A DNA stretch of 64,000 bases from Ambrosia x helenae (GCA_030844895.1 CM061229.1:124261682-124325681), one strand, 5' to 3'. Counted from the stretch's first letter, positions 21,536 to 34,147 are shown. Notes: generated by a model not told the origin, from the sequence alone. Numbers and translations are program-made.

Positions 21536-23720
21536 GATTGGAGGAACTGAAGAGGTGATTGCCAACACCAGAGAAATCCTGGCTCAACAATATGAAAGAT
21601 TCTCCTCATTAATATCTGAGCTAAAATTAAATGGTCATACCTACACAACTGTATCTATGCTTCATAGATTTTTAAGGTCTTTACCTGAAAAATGGGAAAC
21701 ATACTCTATAGTCCTAAGATCCTCACCAGACTTTAGCTCCCTCACTCTTACAAAATTACATAGGAGATTACTAACTTTTGAAAGAGAAATTGATCAAAAG
21801 AAAACGTTGCAAAGTTCTGGTAAAACTGCTCATGCCTATCTACCAGGTAGTACAGCACTATTGGGACAAGATTCACCTACTTGTTCAAATAGTTTTGGAT
21901 CTTTTGACCACATTGACATAACTGCCGGGATCTCATCTGAAAGATCATTCCCAGGTTATGACAATGAAGAAAATAGTTAAAAGGCTGATAACATGTGTTT
22001 TATCATGGATGATTTAAAAAATTTCAGCAATGATGACTTAGAAGAAATGGACATCTTACACCAACTGGCCAAGTTAAGTATTAAAACAAACAAATTTTAC
22101 AAAAGGTCAGGAAGGAAATTTCCAGGACTTAACAGTTTTACAAAAATTGATTTTGACAAATCTAAACTTAGATGTCACAAGTGTCAGAAATTGGGACACT
22201 TTGCTAGAGAGTGTAGAAGCTCTAGCTACAACCAATCTCAGTATGGAAATATGTATAACCCTAGTTATAATAGGAATAATGGAACACAGGGGAGTGCACA
22301 TTTTGTACAGGCACAAGCTCCATAAATCCAATATGTGCCACAAGTACAATATGTATAGATGCCTGCTCAACAGCAAAGCCAACAATCAATCCCTCCTATT
22401 CCAGCTGCTCAACAACCTCCACAGACTCAGCAACCCTCACAACAAAGCTTGTTCACCTCAGGGTATGTTGACTGGAGCAGTCTTCCTTTTGACACTACAG
22501 AGTGTAATCCTGATGCAGACAACAAAATGTTTGACATCAACTGGGGAGAACCTGACAATGGCAGAAAGAATTTTGCCTTAATGGCATTTGAGGGCTGCAC
22601 CTCAAAATCTGCCCTGTCTCAGGTATCAAAAGAATCCTTAACAAAACTTTGTTCAACTTCATGTAAAGAATCTTTTGCTCTCATAAGAGAGACTAATGTG
22701 CACTTACAAGGCAAAGCAAATGACTCTGAGAGAAAATTCACTCAGATGAAATGTGATTTAGAAAGAAAACTTGCTGCAAAGGCAAAAGAAAATTCTAAAT
22801 TAACTAACAATGCTATCGAAGCCCAAGCACAACTTAAAATCATGATTGATGACCTAGGAAATGTCAGAAAAGAGCTTGCTGACACCAAGGTTACTTGTGA
22901 AAAATGGGTAGAATCTTGTAAGGGGTACCAACAGCTGCTAAACAAACAAAGTGCTTCAAATGTTAGGTTTGGAATAGGGTACAATCACACTAAAACACCA
23001 ACAGATTTTTCCCCCAAGACTACTGAAGATGGGAGAAAAATTGTTTCAGGTGAAACTTCTGAAGAGAAAGAATGCACATCTTTCCATGAAAACTTTCTAA
23101 AAACTCACAAAGAAAGTTCTTCAGAAGTACTAATAAAATCTGACTTTAAGCCATCAGTAGTTTCATCTACATCAGAAGTTGAGAACCTGAAAACTACTGA
23201 TGACCTAAAACCAATCAAAACAGTCAGATATTTGCCTTTAAATGAAAAAGAAAAGGCAAAAGAATGTGAAATCTGTGGTCTGTTTAACCACAAGACAGAA
23301 TTAGGCAGATATAGAAAAGGAATTCAGTATAATAAGAAAATTTCACAACTGGTTGTGGGAAAACAAATCAAAAATGATTTTAAAGAAACTTTTTCTCCCA
23401 GGAAACAACAACCAGCAAACTCCTTTTCTCAGAAAAAGATGAAATCTCAACAAAAATCTTTTTCTCAAAATTCTCTTTCAGTAGTTAGACCTACATCATC
23501 AGCAGTTTCACAAACTGCTGAGACAAAAGATCTCATGAACATGGTACAACTACTGATGACCAGGGTCGATGGTGGTCCTCAAAAGGATACCACCATTGCT
23601 CTAAATGAAAAATCCATTGCCAAAAAGACATGGATTCCTCAACCTGGTCAAGAACAAAATGTTAATGTTCTCAAGAGCAAACCCAAAGCCAAACTGGCTT
23701 GGGTTCCTAAATCTAACTAA
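21536..23720 (+). pseudogene. gag of Copia E
   Basis: The capsid-type part (UBN2-like, about 21540-21980, with LRSLPEKWETYSIVLR) opens without its N-terminus. A frame break near 21980 is followed by the zinc knuckle CHKCQKLGHFARECR (about 22174-22218, intact CX2CX4HX4C), and another break near 22325 by a 450-codon low-complexity and coiled-coil region (to 23720). That region ends in KLAWVPKSN, just before the protease. A second cysteine cluster, CEICGLFNH, lies at about 23269-23295. It encodes the RNA-packaging structural protein of a virus-like particle and is non-functional as it stands. Confidence 0.85.
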
Positions 23721-23727
23721 TTTGCTA

Positions 23728-23886
23728 CTTTGTGCAGAGGGTCTCCAGAGGCTTAAATAGCATTTGGTATGTGGACGGTGGAGGCTCAATGCACATGACA
23801 GGATGCAGATACCTAATAAACAATTTTATCAGTCAAAGAGAAGGATCTGTATCCTTTAGGAATAATGCCAAGAGATATGTGCTGGG
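23728..23886 (+). pseudogene. protease start of Copia E, active site altered
   Basis: IWYVDGGGSMHMTG (about 23767-23808) corresponds to the copia aspartic-protease site, which normally reads D-S-G. Here the serine is glycine. The Cassandra LTR interrupts the frame right after VLGH. Confidence 0.75.
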
Positions 23887-23891
23887 ACATG

Positions 23892-24155
23892 TGTAATACC
23901 CCGCCCCTCTCAACACCAATATTGTCCGCTTTGCCCATCCAGAGCTCACGGATTTGTTTTTGGTTGCCCTGGTGGAGACTTCCCACGACCCATCCTGATA
24001 CTACTCCCACCTGAGCACGCTTAACTATGGAGTTCTCCTCTCATCCACTAGCATTAAGCCCAAAACGCGTTGGTGATTTATGAGGCAAGACATTACTTAT
24101 GAACCAAGGATCTCTCCTGGCCACGGCCGATGTGGGATTTTCCTGGGGTGTCACA
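23892..24155 (-). mobile_element. Cassandra TRIM solo LTR with 5S-like domain
   Basis: A 264-bp sequence with ends TGTAATACCCC and GGGGTGTCACA is flanked by the 5-bp duplication acatg (23887-23891 and 24156-24160). Read on the minus strand it starts TGTGACACCCC, contains CCCACATCGG, and carries a 5S-rRNA-like stretch (24076-23989) with AGTTAAGCGTGCT and GTAGTATCAGGATGGGT. These are the pol III internal-promoter parts that define Cassandra elements. There is no second LTR or internal domain beside it, so it is a solo LTR left by LTR-LTR recombination. It lies inside Copia E, between protease and integrase. Confidence 0.92.
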
Positions 24156-25740
24156 ACATGGAAATGTCTCCTCTGGCAAAATACAGTTTGACAAGGTCAA
24201 TCTGGTTGAAAACCTTGAGTACAACTTGCTAAGTGTGTCTCAAATGTGTGATAAAGGATATTCTTCCTTTTTCACAAAGACAGCATGCAAGATCATATCA
24301 CCAGAAGGCCAGAAGTTGATAGAGAAGATCATTGAAGATCATACTTTGTTGATAGCCAAAAGATGTGGCAATGTCTATGCAGTGGACATTGAAAAGGACA
24401 AAGTACTGAACAACACTGCCTGTTTCTTCTCAAAGGCATCAACTTTAGAGACTGATCTCTGGCACAGGAGACTTGGCTATGTGAACTTTAAAACCATAAA
24501 TAAAGTCACAAAAATGGGCTTGGTCAGAGGTTTACCTTTGAAAGTATACCAGTGTCAAGAACACTGTGTATCCTGTTTAAAGGGAAAGCAGCATAAGTCC
24601 TCCTATAAGTCTATTGAAGAATAAAAAACAATTGCATGTCTTCAACTACTCCATATGGAATTATTTGGGCCTGTAAAAATCATGAGCCTTGGTAAGAAGA
24701 AGTACTGCTTGGTCATCATTGATGACTATTCAAGATTCACATGGGTATTCTTCTTATTCTCCAAGGATAAGGCAGCTGAAATCATCAAGTTCTTCATTCT
24801 ACAAGTAGAGAAACAATATTCTCTATCTGTCAAAGCCATCAGAAGTGATAATGGGACAGAGTTCAGGAACAAAACTCTGGATGAATTCTGTTTGTCTAAA
24901 GGGATTATTAGACAATTCAGTGTTCCCAGAACTCCTGAACAAAATGGTGTGGTAGAAAGGAAGAACAGGACATTAATTGAAGCAGCAAGAACTATGTTAG
25001 CTGATTCAGGCCTACCATTGTATTTCTGGGCTGAAGCAGTTAACACTGCATGTTATGTTCAAAATAGAGTCCTTGTCAACAAGAGACACTCCAAGACTGC
25101 CTATGAAGTTCTTCATGGCATAAAGCCCCTTAGCTCCTTTTTCAGGGCTTTTAGTTGTCAATGTTTCATTCTAAACATTAAAGACTCTATTTCAAAGTTT
25201 ACTGCTAAAGTTGATTCAGGTTACTTTCTTGGTTATTTTTCCACTAGAAAAGCCTACAAGGTTTTTAATTCAAGAACCAAGATAGTAGAAGAAACACTAA
25301 ATGTCAAGTTCAATGAGTCAAAACACACTCTTATTCCAGCACATCCTGCTGAACTCTTTGACCTTGAAAGCTTCCACTTTGGACCTGATCAAAGGCTTGA
25401 TGATGAGGATCCAGCACCATGGACTCCTCAAACAGTCATTAAGTCAACTTTCAAACCTTCAGAAGTTTCACAAACTTCTGATTCAACAATTGTTGATTTA
25501 CAAACTCAAACATCTGCTTCAGCACCTACAACTACTGAAGATGTTCAAATAGCTGAACCAGACATTATAAACCTCAGTGGTTTGTTTGATGAAGTACAAG
25601 AGCCACCTACACCTATCAGTGGTTTACAACAACTGATTGAACACAAAGATCATCCATTGGAACAAATCATGGGTGATATTGCTTTAGGTGTTCTCACAAG
25701 AAACCAGCTTTCCAAATTTTGCTTCTTCTCAGCAACCTAA
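24156..25740 (+). pseudogene. integrase of Copia E
   Basis: The GAG-pre-integrase HHCC region (about 24455-24600) reads WHRRLGYVN...CVSCLKGKQHK; the second histidine of HLGH.N is tyrosine here, so the zinc site is damaged. A stop at 24622 precedes the catalytic core (24655-25200) with D (VIIDDYSRF), D (SDNGTEF) and E (NGVVERKNR), all three present. The frame runs through a degenerate linker to a stop at 25740, just before the RT. The integrase would insert the cDNA copy; it is broken here by the stop and the upstream LTR insertion. Confidence 0.88.
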
Positions 25741-27255
25741 GAAGTACCAAGAAGCCCTCCAAGACAACAATTGGGTGGAAGCTATGCAAGATGAGCTGCT
25801 TCAATTCAAGAAGCAATAGGTTTGGGAAATCTGTCCCTTACCACCAAACAAGCTACCAATTGGCATAAGATGGGTTTTTAGGAACAAACAAGATAAAGCT
25901 GGTATGATCATTGAGAACAAGGCAAGACTGGTGGTACAAGGTTACTCTCAAGAAGAAGGAATTGATTATGATGAGACCTTTGCTCCAATTGCAAGGCTTG
26001 AAGCCATCAGGTTATTTCTGGCCTATGCCATTTCCAACAAAATAAAAGTTTTTCAAATGGATGTTAAGAGTGCATTTTTGTATGGAAAGATCAAAGAGGA
26101 AGTGTATGTTTGTCAGCCACCTGGGTTTGAGGATCCTTCTCATCCTGAGTGGGTGTACAAACTTGACAAAGCTCTTTATGGGCTCAAACAGGCTCCAAGA
26201 GCCTGGTATGAAACACTTTCCAACTTTTTACTCAAAAATAACTTTATAAGAGGCTCCATTGATAAAACTCTTTTCATTAAGAATGCTGGAAATCATGTCT
26301 TACTTTTTCAAATTTATGTTGATGATATCATATTTGGTTCAACAAACACAAAATTGTGTGAGGACTTTAAGAAACTCATGCAATCAAAATTTGAGATGAG
26401 TACAATGGGAGAACTGCAGTACTTTTTAGGACTGCAGATTAAACAACAAACTAATGGAACTTTTATACATCAATCAAAATATGTTAAAGAATTATTGAAC
26501 AAATTTTATTTACAAGACTGTAAATCATGTTCTACTCCCATGACACCTACCACACAAGTTGAACCAGATGATCAAGGAAAACAGGTTGATCAAACCATGT
26601 ATAGATGTATGATAGGTTCCCTTTTATATCTAACTGCTTCTAGACCAGATATTATGTTTTCAACATGTGTCTGTGCTAGATATCAATCAGCTCCTAGGGA
26701 ATCACACCTCATTGCAGTCAAAAGAATCTTCAGATATCTGAAAGGAACTCCTACACTTGGAATTTGGTATCCTGTTTCTAGCAATACCAAGTTATCAGCT
26801 TTTTCCGATAGTGACTATGTAGGGTGCAAAATGTCAAGAAAATCAACATCTGGTGGTTGTCAATTCTTGGGAAACTGTCTAGTGTCCTGGCAATCAAAGA
26901 AGCAAACATCTGTTGCAACTTCAACTGCTGAAGCTGAATACATTGCAGCTGCAAGTTGTACATCACAGATACAATGGCTCCAATATCAACTTCTTGAAAT
27001 GGAATCAAAGAGACCAAGACACCATTGCTGGTAGACAGTAAATCTGCCATTAGCATCATTCAAAATCCTGTTCAGTTCTCAAAAACTAAACATATTGAAA
27101 TCAGATATCATTTCATAAGGGATTGCTATGAAAAAGGCAAGATTGAAGTGAAGCATGTCACAACAGCTAATCAGATAGCAGACATATTCACAAAACCCCT
27201 TGACACATCAACATTTCAGAAGTTAGTATCCATGCTTGGGATGCTAAATTTGTAA
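25741..27255 (+). pseudogene. reverse transcriptase and RNase H of Copia E
   Basis: The RT begins with EALQDNNWVEAMQDEL after a frame break, has a stop near 25819, then is open from 25904: LVVQGYSQEEGIDYDETFAP, VFQMDVKSAFLYG, ALYGLKQAPRAWY and the catalytic YVDDIIFG (about 26318-26341). RNase H follows, with D (FSDSDYVGC), E (STAEAEYIAA) and, after a frameshift near 27025, D (VDSKSAI). The end IADIFTKPLD...LGMLNL is typical. All catalytic residues are there, so the damage is limited to a few frame breaks. Confidence 0.9.
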
Positions 27256-27700
27256 GTGTTCTTTTACTTTTCCTGCACATATTTTATTTTTTACTTACAT
27301 CTGTTTAGACTAAAACTTCTAAAAAACAAAAAGAGAGAAACTACTGATGAACAAAAACATCAGTATGGGAATATTTTCTGAAAAATGATTAACTTCTGAT
27401 AAAATAATCTTCAGAAGTTATGAATAAAGTCTTTATAAACATTCTCATAAGTTGTTAACAAACTACTGAAGAGAAAATGGAAACTACTGATGACAATTGT
27501 TCTTCATCAGCAGTTTTGTCATTAAGGGCAAATCAGACATTTCCCACTTCAGAAGTTTGACCTAGGGCGGTTACAAACTTCTGATAAACACCTTTTCCAA
27601 CACTTATCCATTCAAAAAGCAAAAATTCCCTCCTCTCTAAAAAAGCTCTCAAACCCTGAACCTGCAAAAACACTGTTCGATCCACACACACACAAACCAC
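27256..27700 (+). promoter_or_regulatory. spacer between RNase H and ORF3 of Copia E
   Basis: Non-coding, with a dense set of the element's own words (AACTTCTGA, CTTCAGAAGTT, ACTACTGATGA) at about 27316-27590. A run of CACACACA precedes the ORF3 start at 27701. It probably holds signals for expressing ORF3, but that is inference. Confidence 0.45.
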
Positions 27701-30700
27701 ATGGCTCTAACACTGAAACAGGGACACAATCAAAGAGGCTACTTCGAGAAACATGAAGCCTGGTCCCAATACGACGAAATCATTGATTTAATCGTTAAAT
27801 CCCAATACTTTACTGCCCTCACCATTGATCCTCCAATCCACACTGAAACTCTTAATGAGTTATAGGCAAATGCGGAGACGGTGACAGTAAATGATAAGGT
27901 GATCTCCCTCAATTCAACCATCCAAGGGAGAAGAATGGCAATCACACCCGAAACTTTGGGAATTAGACTGGGTCTAGATGATGTTGGTGCCCCAGATCAA
28001 TTTCCAAACTCTGAGATTCATCTAACCATGATAGAGTGTGGTTACCAAGGTACTCTCTCACATGCTACTATTTTTAAGAAATATTTTGAACCTAAGTACA
28101 AACTTTTGTTTCACTATATAATAATGTGTTTGAGTCCAAAAACTGGATCATATGATCAGATGCCCTCCACTTTTCAACCTATTTTTCATTCCATTGTGAA
28201 TGAAACAAAATCCAGGGCATCAACACTTTTCTTTAATGAGTTGGTGTTACATCATCTCAATTCTAAAAAAGAAGTTTTTGTTGTATCCAAGATTTATTAT
28301 GCAATGCATAATAAAGGAACTTGGAGAAGAGGTGCTTGTGGGTCAAACAACTATTTTAAACCCTTTAACCTCACAAGCATACTCTAGGCACAACAAACCG
28401 GCCACATGGCCAGAAGATGACCAAGGGGAACAAACAACAGTCCCCAAGGAACCCTCATCTTCTAAACCTTCACCCAAAAAGGCCAAGAAACCAAAACAGC
28501 AAAAACAAAAACCCACCAGCCTGAAAAGAAAGGTAGTTTAGGAAGTTGAGATGCCTGAACTTGCTAATGTGCAATCTGCACTTGATAAAGATGTGACTGA
28601 AACATCCTCCCAGTCTTATCCATCTCAAACCCCCACTAAAGCACCAATCACCATTTTATTCAAAAGAAAGAAATTTAAGAAAACAATCCCCATAGACTTT
28701 TCTTTTGAAACAGCTGAACCCATAGACCAAACTACTGAACCAGCACCACAAATTTCTGAACCTGAAGCCCTTGAAATTGCCAAACTTCTCTCTAGGCTAA
28801 AAGAGAACATCCCATCAGAACATGTTAGTCCCCAACAACAACATCAAACAGGGGACATACCTTCAGAACTTGACATGGATGTGGATGTCCATAGCCCTAA
28901 CCCAAGAGATGAGGATGAACCAGGGTCTCTAAGCCCAAACTTAGAAACTCTAGGTACATTTGAGGCTGCTACTACTCATATACCACCCAGTGGTGGATCT
29001 GAGGATAGAAGTAACATTGCTAAGACCTCACTTGTGGCAACTACTGATGAAGGCTTAATGCCTAAGGTAGGAAATCCTCAGAACCAAGAACAAGAGGTAC
29101 ATGAGACAACTGGGTTGGGCCCAGCTCATGATGTAACTGATACTGTCCTCATTGAGGAAGTAAGCAGGGATTCAGATGATTCCATTGATTTGGATGATGA
29201 TTCACACTCCATCAAAATTGAATTGATGGCTACTAGTGAAGGTCCTGCACCTGGTGTCTCTAAGCTCAAAGAGCTGGTCACACCAGATCAGGTTAAAGTC
29301 CACTTGATCCCTGATTCCCCTAAAGTGGCATCTTCTGTACAACATGAAGATCACCCAAAAACACACCCCTCACTGAAAATGCCTACCCAATTCCCTGGGT
29401 CATCCAGCATAGACTTGAACCAACTATGCAGCCCAGATGGTCCCCTATACCAGTTGATGAACACCCTAATTGCCAATCACCTCAAAACTTTCACAACTAC
29501 TTTGGAGTTGTCAACCAAATCTCAGTTTGAGGTGATCAACAAAAAACTTGGTGAGCTGTCCAACAAAATAGACAACAACTCAAGACAGCTTGCTGAACTC
29601 ACTAGTAGAACTTCCAAACCTAGCAGGCTTCCAGAAGTGGATGAAGCCAAACAGGGGGAGAAGATTAAGGAACCTAAGGAGTCACTGGAAGCCAGGATAA
29701 AGGCAAGAGTTTCTCTACAACAACAACAACTTCTAGAGAAAGCCCAAAAACAAAAAGAAGATCAACAAAGGCTTGTCTCTGAAACTGAAGTTGAAGCTGA
29801 ACCTTCCCAAGGCCATAATGAAGAAACTGCTGAAGAAACCTCTGATGACTCAGAAAGTATTGAAGACAATCCTTCAGTAGTTGACACATCTGTCAACACT
29901 TCAGCAGTTAACACTTCCAACATACAAACAACTGAAGAGCCTTCGAAAACAACTGAACAACAACAACCAACTCCTATTCCAAGGCCTACAACAACTACAA
30001 CAATGACTGTGCTGAACCCTTCTCCACTATCAATGTCTAAAGAACTACTTGAGAAGAGTTTGATTGCAGCCCAAAGAAAGGCTAAGGAAGAAGAGATCTG
30101 GAATAACTTGGAGGCAAGGGAAGATCTAAACTTAAATGAAAAGCTTTAAACTTATGAAGCAGAGTTGAATAGGCAAGCTGAAACAGAGAGAGTTGCTGAA
30201 GAGGACAAAAGACAACAACTGGTGTCTTTTATAACAAAGAACAGCAAAACAAAAGCCTACTCACTCAAAGGGCTCTCAATGGATGAGCGGACTAGAAGAG
30301 CTCAACTTATTGCTGACAAACTTGCAACAAACAAAGATGGAAAAGCCAAGAGAGCTGAGATGATTGAAGAACTGGTAGCAAATGACTATTGTTTAAAAGC
30401 CTCTTTGTCAAGATGGAAAGAAGATAGACTACTGGACACATACAAGAAGTACAAGGCTGCCAAGGCTGCTAATCCAGAGAAGTTCAAAACTTCTGAAGTA
30501 TCAACTTCAGTAGTTAGAACTTCTGGTGTTAAAAGACCAGCTACAAAGAAGAAACCAGAGGACAATACAAAGACTGACTTCAAGATGGTGTTGCTGGAAG
30601 GCAACACAGTTGTTCAAGGAGACATTGATATTGAAGAGAAGCCTCTGATAACTCAATTTAGGGATCTTTCAACATTTGCTTACGAAATTCAGAAGACTAT

Positions 30701-31130
30701 CACTGACAGACTGCATACAAAGGTAGTTACTGAACACCATTTACCAACCTTTAAATTATCTGATGTAGTGCAACAAGAAGACAGAAGTGAATCCCACCTG
30801 AGAGTCACAGAAATAGAAAATATCCAACACTCAGGAACATCCCAGGGATCCAGCATGGTTCCCTATACTTCAGACTTTGACAAGTCTAAAGTGCTGATCA
30901 TCAGATGGTCCTTTACTGATGACAACTCAGTATTAGTGACAAGAAGAGATCTTACAAGCAAGTCCTACAAGTCAATGAATGAACTGAAGAAACTATCAAC
31001 TCAGGACTTGCTTACAATTCAACATCTAGAACCTCAAAGGGGATCTCTCACTGATGAACAGCTTAATCAATTAAAGAATTCCATGTTCAATGAGATATGG
31101 AAGATTGTGAATGAAAGAAGAAGACAATAA
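27701..31130 (+). pseudogene. env-like ORF3 of Copia E
   Basis: From ATG 27701 the protein can be followed for about 1,140 codons, broken only by stops at 27863, 28539 and 30147 and a frameshift near 28340. The first ~250 codons form a compact domain (QGRRMAITPETLGIRLGL..., IECGYQGTLSHATIFKKYF, HYIIMCLSPKTGSYDQMP) that resembles, distantly, the N-terminus of the X-family ORFs at 52.7 and 47.7 kb. The middle is acidic and low in complexity. The last third is rich in charged and coiled-coil sequence (KARVSLQQQQLLEKAQKQKED; ETERVAEEDKRQQLVSF). I see no signal peptide or fusion-type membrane protein features, so 'env' is only a positional name. Few lesions in so long an ORF suggest recent decay. 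Confidence 0.75.
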
Positions 31131-31158
31131 AGAATTAGAAAAGGTTTTGGCTTCATCA

Positions 31159-31172
31159 ATCCAGGGGGAGAT
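31159..31172 (+). other. polypurine tract of Copia E
   Basis: The sequence atccagggggagat lies directly before the LTR start, TGTTAGGAC. This is the usual plus-strand primer site for copia elements. Confidence 0.8.
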
Positions 31173-31863
31173 TGTTAGGACAAAAAGGATTGGTGAAACC
31201 ACTTTTGTAAACCTTAGTCTAATTCACTTCTGCAAATATCCTAAGTATAGAACTACTGAAGAAAGAAGACTAAAGTACTGAAGAAGGATTCAACAAGTAC
31301 TGAAGAAGAAGTATCAGAAGTTCTGAAGTCTAACCAGACAGTTCACTGAAGAACTACTGAAGACAAACTACTCATCAGTAGTTTGTAATTCATCAGCTCT
31401 TGTAAAGAATCTTTTTCACCGACTTATGTTTCAGTAGTTTATTAGTTTAGTATTACTTTATATTTTTGTACAAGTTCCAAGAATGCAACTTGTTGCAACT
31501 TGTTTCTGACTTGCTTTTTGGCAAGGTTCATGCATATGTAAAGTCTATAAATAGATGGGTTCATCCCTCTGTTTTAGATATCGATTTTGATTAATACAGA
31601 AATCCTTCAAAGCTTATTATTGTTCTTATTGTTCTTTCCATTTCATTTATTGAGAATCTGTTTGAGTATTCATTATCATTCACATTCAATACTTAGATTC
31701 TCTTTAAAACTTGTCTTTAGATTTCAAACATCCAGGGGGAGTAATAACTCCTGTTGATAGTGTAGCTTTACTTAATCATTCCGCTGTGCAAATCTGATTG
31801 AGCTTGCTAAACACATAAGTGTTCACAAGCAAGCAATATATCAAGAGCATTACTTATCCAACA
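31173..31863 (+). mobile_element. 3' LTR of Copia E
   Basis: It starts TGTTAGGAC and ends ...TATCCAACA, 691 bp. A TATA box, tctataaatag, is at 31544-31554. The element's ACTACTGA and CAGAAGTTCTGA words are clustered in the first 270 bp. The sequence that follows (31864 on) is gypsy element D. Confidence 0.85.
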
Positions 31864-32637
31864 GAGGGATCTTGGTTTCAAGATGAAATCCCAAATCTTT
31901 TATTTGACCCGACCATAGATGTTGACCCTATCAGCTCTGTGGTCTTCGATATTCTACAAACATTAGCAAACACTTAATGGTATAAAAGAATGAAAAATAA
32001 TACCTGATTTTGCCACATTCTTTATAAATCCTTCTAATCGTCAGGATGGTCTTCATTATTCTGAGGATGTCCGCAGTTTCTTTTTCATCCTTGGGGTGGT
32101 CTTACATCTTGAGGATGTACCCAGTATAATATCTTCAGTATAGACTTCAAGTCTATAATCTTTAGGAAGAATTGAATCTTAATAATATCATGTAAAGGAG
32201 AACTTTGTTATTATACGGGAGACAAGGCCTTTGGTTTTTCTGGGATCAAAACCCCTTTTGAAATAATCATGGTGACAAGACCAATATGTAATATCTTGGA
32301 ATAACTGGCGACAGGGCCCTTAGGAATAACTGGCGACAAGGCCCTGATGACTAGACCAAACACGAGAAAGAGACATTGAAAAATGTCTAAACCTTAAGAG
32401 CTCCATCGTATATCTCAAAGATAATGAAATTGTCAGCCACTTTTACATGAACTGGTCCCACCATCCCGAGAATATACATGGGCATCATGCGCTCCAGGTG
32501 AGGGTTGCTAACCCAATGTGAAATGTGAAAACCTTTAAACCTTAGGAAGGTGGTAGACACCTTATCGTAGGAGAGGGTGGCCAACCCCCTAGTCTTCTAA
32601 GCATTCCATCTTCAGGATGGTACTGCAAAATTCTCAG
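31864..32637. repeat. left arm of a large inverted repeat in element D
   Basis: It is the reverse complement of 34148-34791, with an extra ~130-200 bp near 32350-32560. Matching landmarks are gagggatc (31864) with gatccctc (34784), 'aaacattagcaaacac' with its inverse near 34595-34612, and 'ttctaagcattccatcttc' with its inverse near 34170-34190. Confidence 0.85.
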
Positions 32638-32907
32638 GATGGACTATTTCTAGACCATGTTTAGTAAAAGTATAATCGATCGAAATAGATAAAGGATAAA
32701 TACTTACATATGGAGATGATTCATCTCTATTAGCCTTCACCTTCATCCCACCTGTGATTCGGACCATGGTTTCTCTTCCAGAGAGATTAGTCACATGCAT
32801 CCCTAGACATGGTAGTATTTTAAGTGAATTGCATTCCAAGCCCTTGGTAGAATCTCTCCTTCCATTGTTGATAACCAATATGCCCCTTTTCCAGCTTCAG
32901 AATCAAT

Positions 32908-34128
32908 CTAGTATGGACCTTCCCACTTGGGAGCTAGCTTACCATCACTTGGTTTTGTTGTGTTCTGGAAGGCTTTTCTTAATACCAAGTCTCCTTCTTG
33001 AAATCTTCTTATCCTGGTATTCTTGTTGTAAGCTTTAGCAATCCTTTGTTGATATGTTGCTACCTTTACATTAGCAGCATCCCTGAGTTTATCCACAGTT
33101 TCCAAATCCTGAAGTAATGCTTCTGAATTGGTAGCTGCATCCTGAAGATGTTTCCTTGCTGTAGGCATGACCATCTCTGTTGGCAGCATTGCTTCTGTTC
33201 CAAAGACTAAGGAGAAAGGTGTTTGACCAGTAGCATTCTTGGAAGTAGTCCTATCTACCCAGAGTACAAATGGAAGTTCTTTTGCCCATTTCCCTTTCTT
33301 TTCCCCAAGCTTCTTCTTCAGGTTGTTGACGATGATTTGATTTGAAGATTCTGCTTGTCCATTAGCTTGAGGATGGACTGGTGTTGAGGTTACCATCTTG
33401 ATTCCCCAACTCTCACAAAAGTCAGTTGTTCCTTTGCTTATAAATTGAGAACCATTGTCAAAAATAATCTTAGATGGCACTCCAAATCTTGTTAAGATAT
33501 TTCTTTTAGTGAATGAGACTACTTCTTTATCCCTGACTCGCACGAATGCTTCAACTTCAATCCATTTTGAGAAGTAATCTGTCATTACCAGCATAAATAC
33601 CTTTCCTCTAGGAGCTTTTGGTAGCTTTCCTACTATATCCATCCCCCATTTCATGAAGGGCTATGGTGAAATAATAGGATGTAATGGTTCAGCTGGCTGG
33701 TGAAGGATGTTGCTATCTCTTTAGCATGGATCACACTTTTGGGAATATAGCATGGCATCCTTCTTTATGGTAGGCCAATAGTATCCTGTCCTCAAAGTCT
33801 TTGAGTAGAGAGATCTTCCTCTTGTATGATTTCCCCAATATCCTTCGTGAATGTCTTTGAGCACTTCATTTGCTTCATGTTGAGACATCTCAGATATGGA
33901 CCTGCGAGAGATTTTCTATACAAAATATTGTCTATAATTGTGAATTTAGATACCTTCATCCTGAAAGCCTTTGGATTTTCTTCATCAGGAATGACATCCT
34001 CTTGTAAATATTTTATTATAGGATTCATCCTCAGGATGCCTCAGGATGGACTGTTTTATCCTCGGGATGGACTGTTTCATCCTCAGGATGCCACTCTTCA
34101 ATTGCTGGTTTCAGAATGTGGACAAGGG
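32908..34128 (-). pseudogene. gypsy (Tat-type) RNase H-integrase fragment, inverted within D
   Basis: Minus strand, opposite to D's own sense. The order is an RNase H-integrase junction (YLQEDVIPDEENPKAFRMK, ILYRKSLAGPYLRCL, about 34005-33890), a decayed HHCC zinc region with frame breaks (33890-33660), then an open integrase core (33654-32908). The core has D (MTDYFSKWIEVEAF), D (IIFDNGSQF) and E (NGQAESSNQ) all in place, followed by the C-terminal DLVLRKAFQNT...KLAPKWEGPY. Just upstream on the same strand, 34147-34129, sits a 19-base copy of the D LTR start, so a rearrangement joined an LTR edge to this fragment. Confidence 0.85.
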
Positions 34129-34147
34129 AGGATTTTCACCCTCAACA

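Larger units (their letters stand above)
21536..31863 (+). mobile_element. Sirevirus-like Ty1/copia element E, 5'-truncated
   Basis: The order is gag, protease, integrase, RT, RNase H, a large extra ORF and a 3' LTR; this order with an ORF after pol is typical of Sireviruses. The 5' LTR and the start of gag are missing. Several stops and frameshifts and a solo-LTR insertion break pol. The element lies inside D. Confidence 0.85.

Noticed and set aside
23892..24155. A genuine 5S rRNA gene
   Set aside because: The 5S-like stretch is partial, diverged and enclosed by LTR ends with a target duplication; it is the Cassandra LTR domain.
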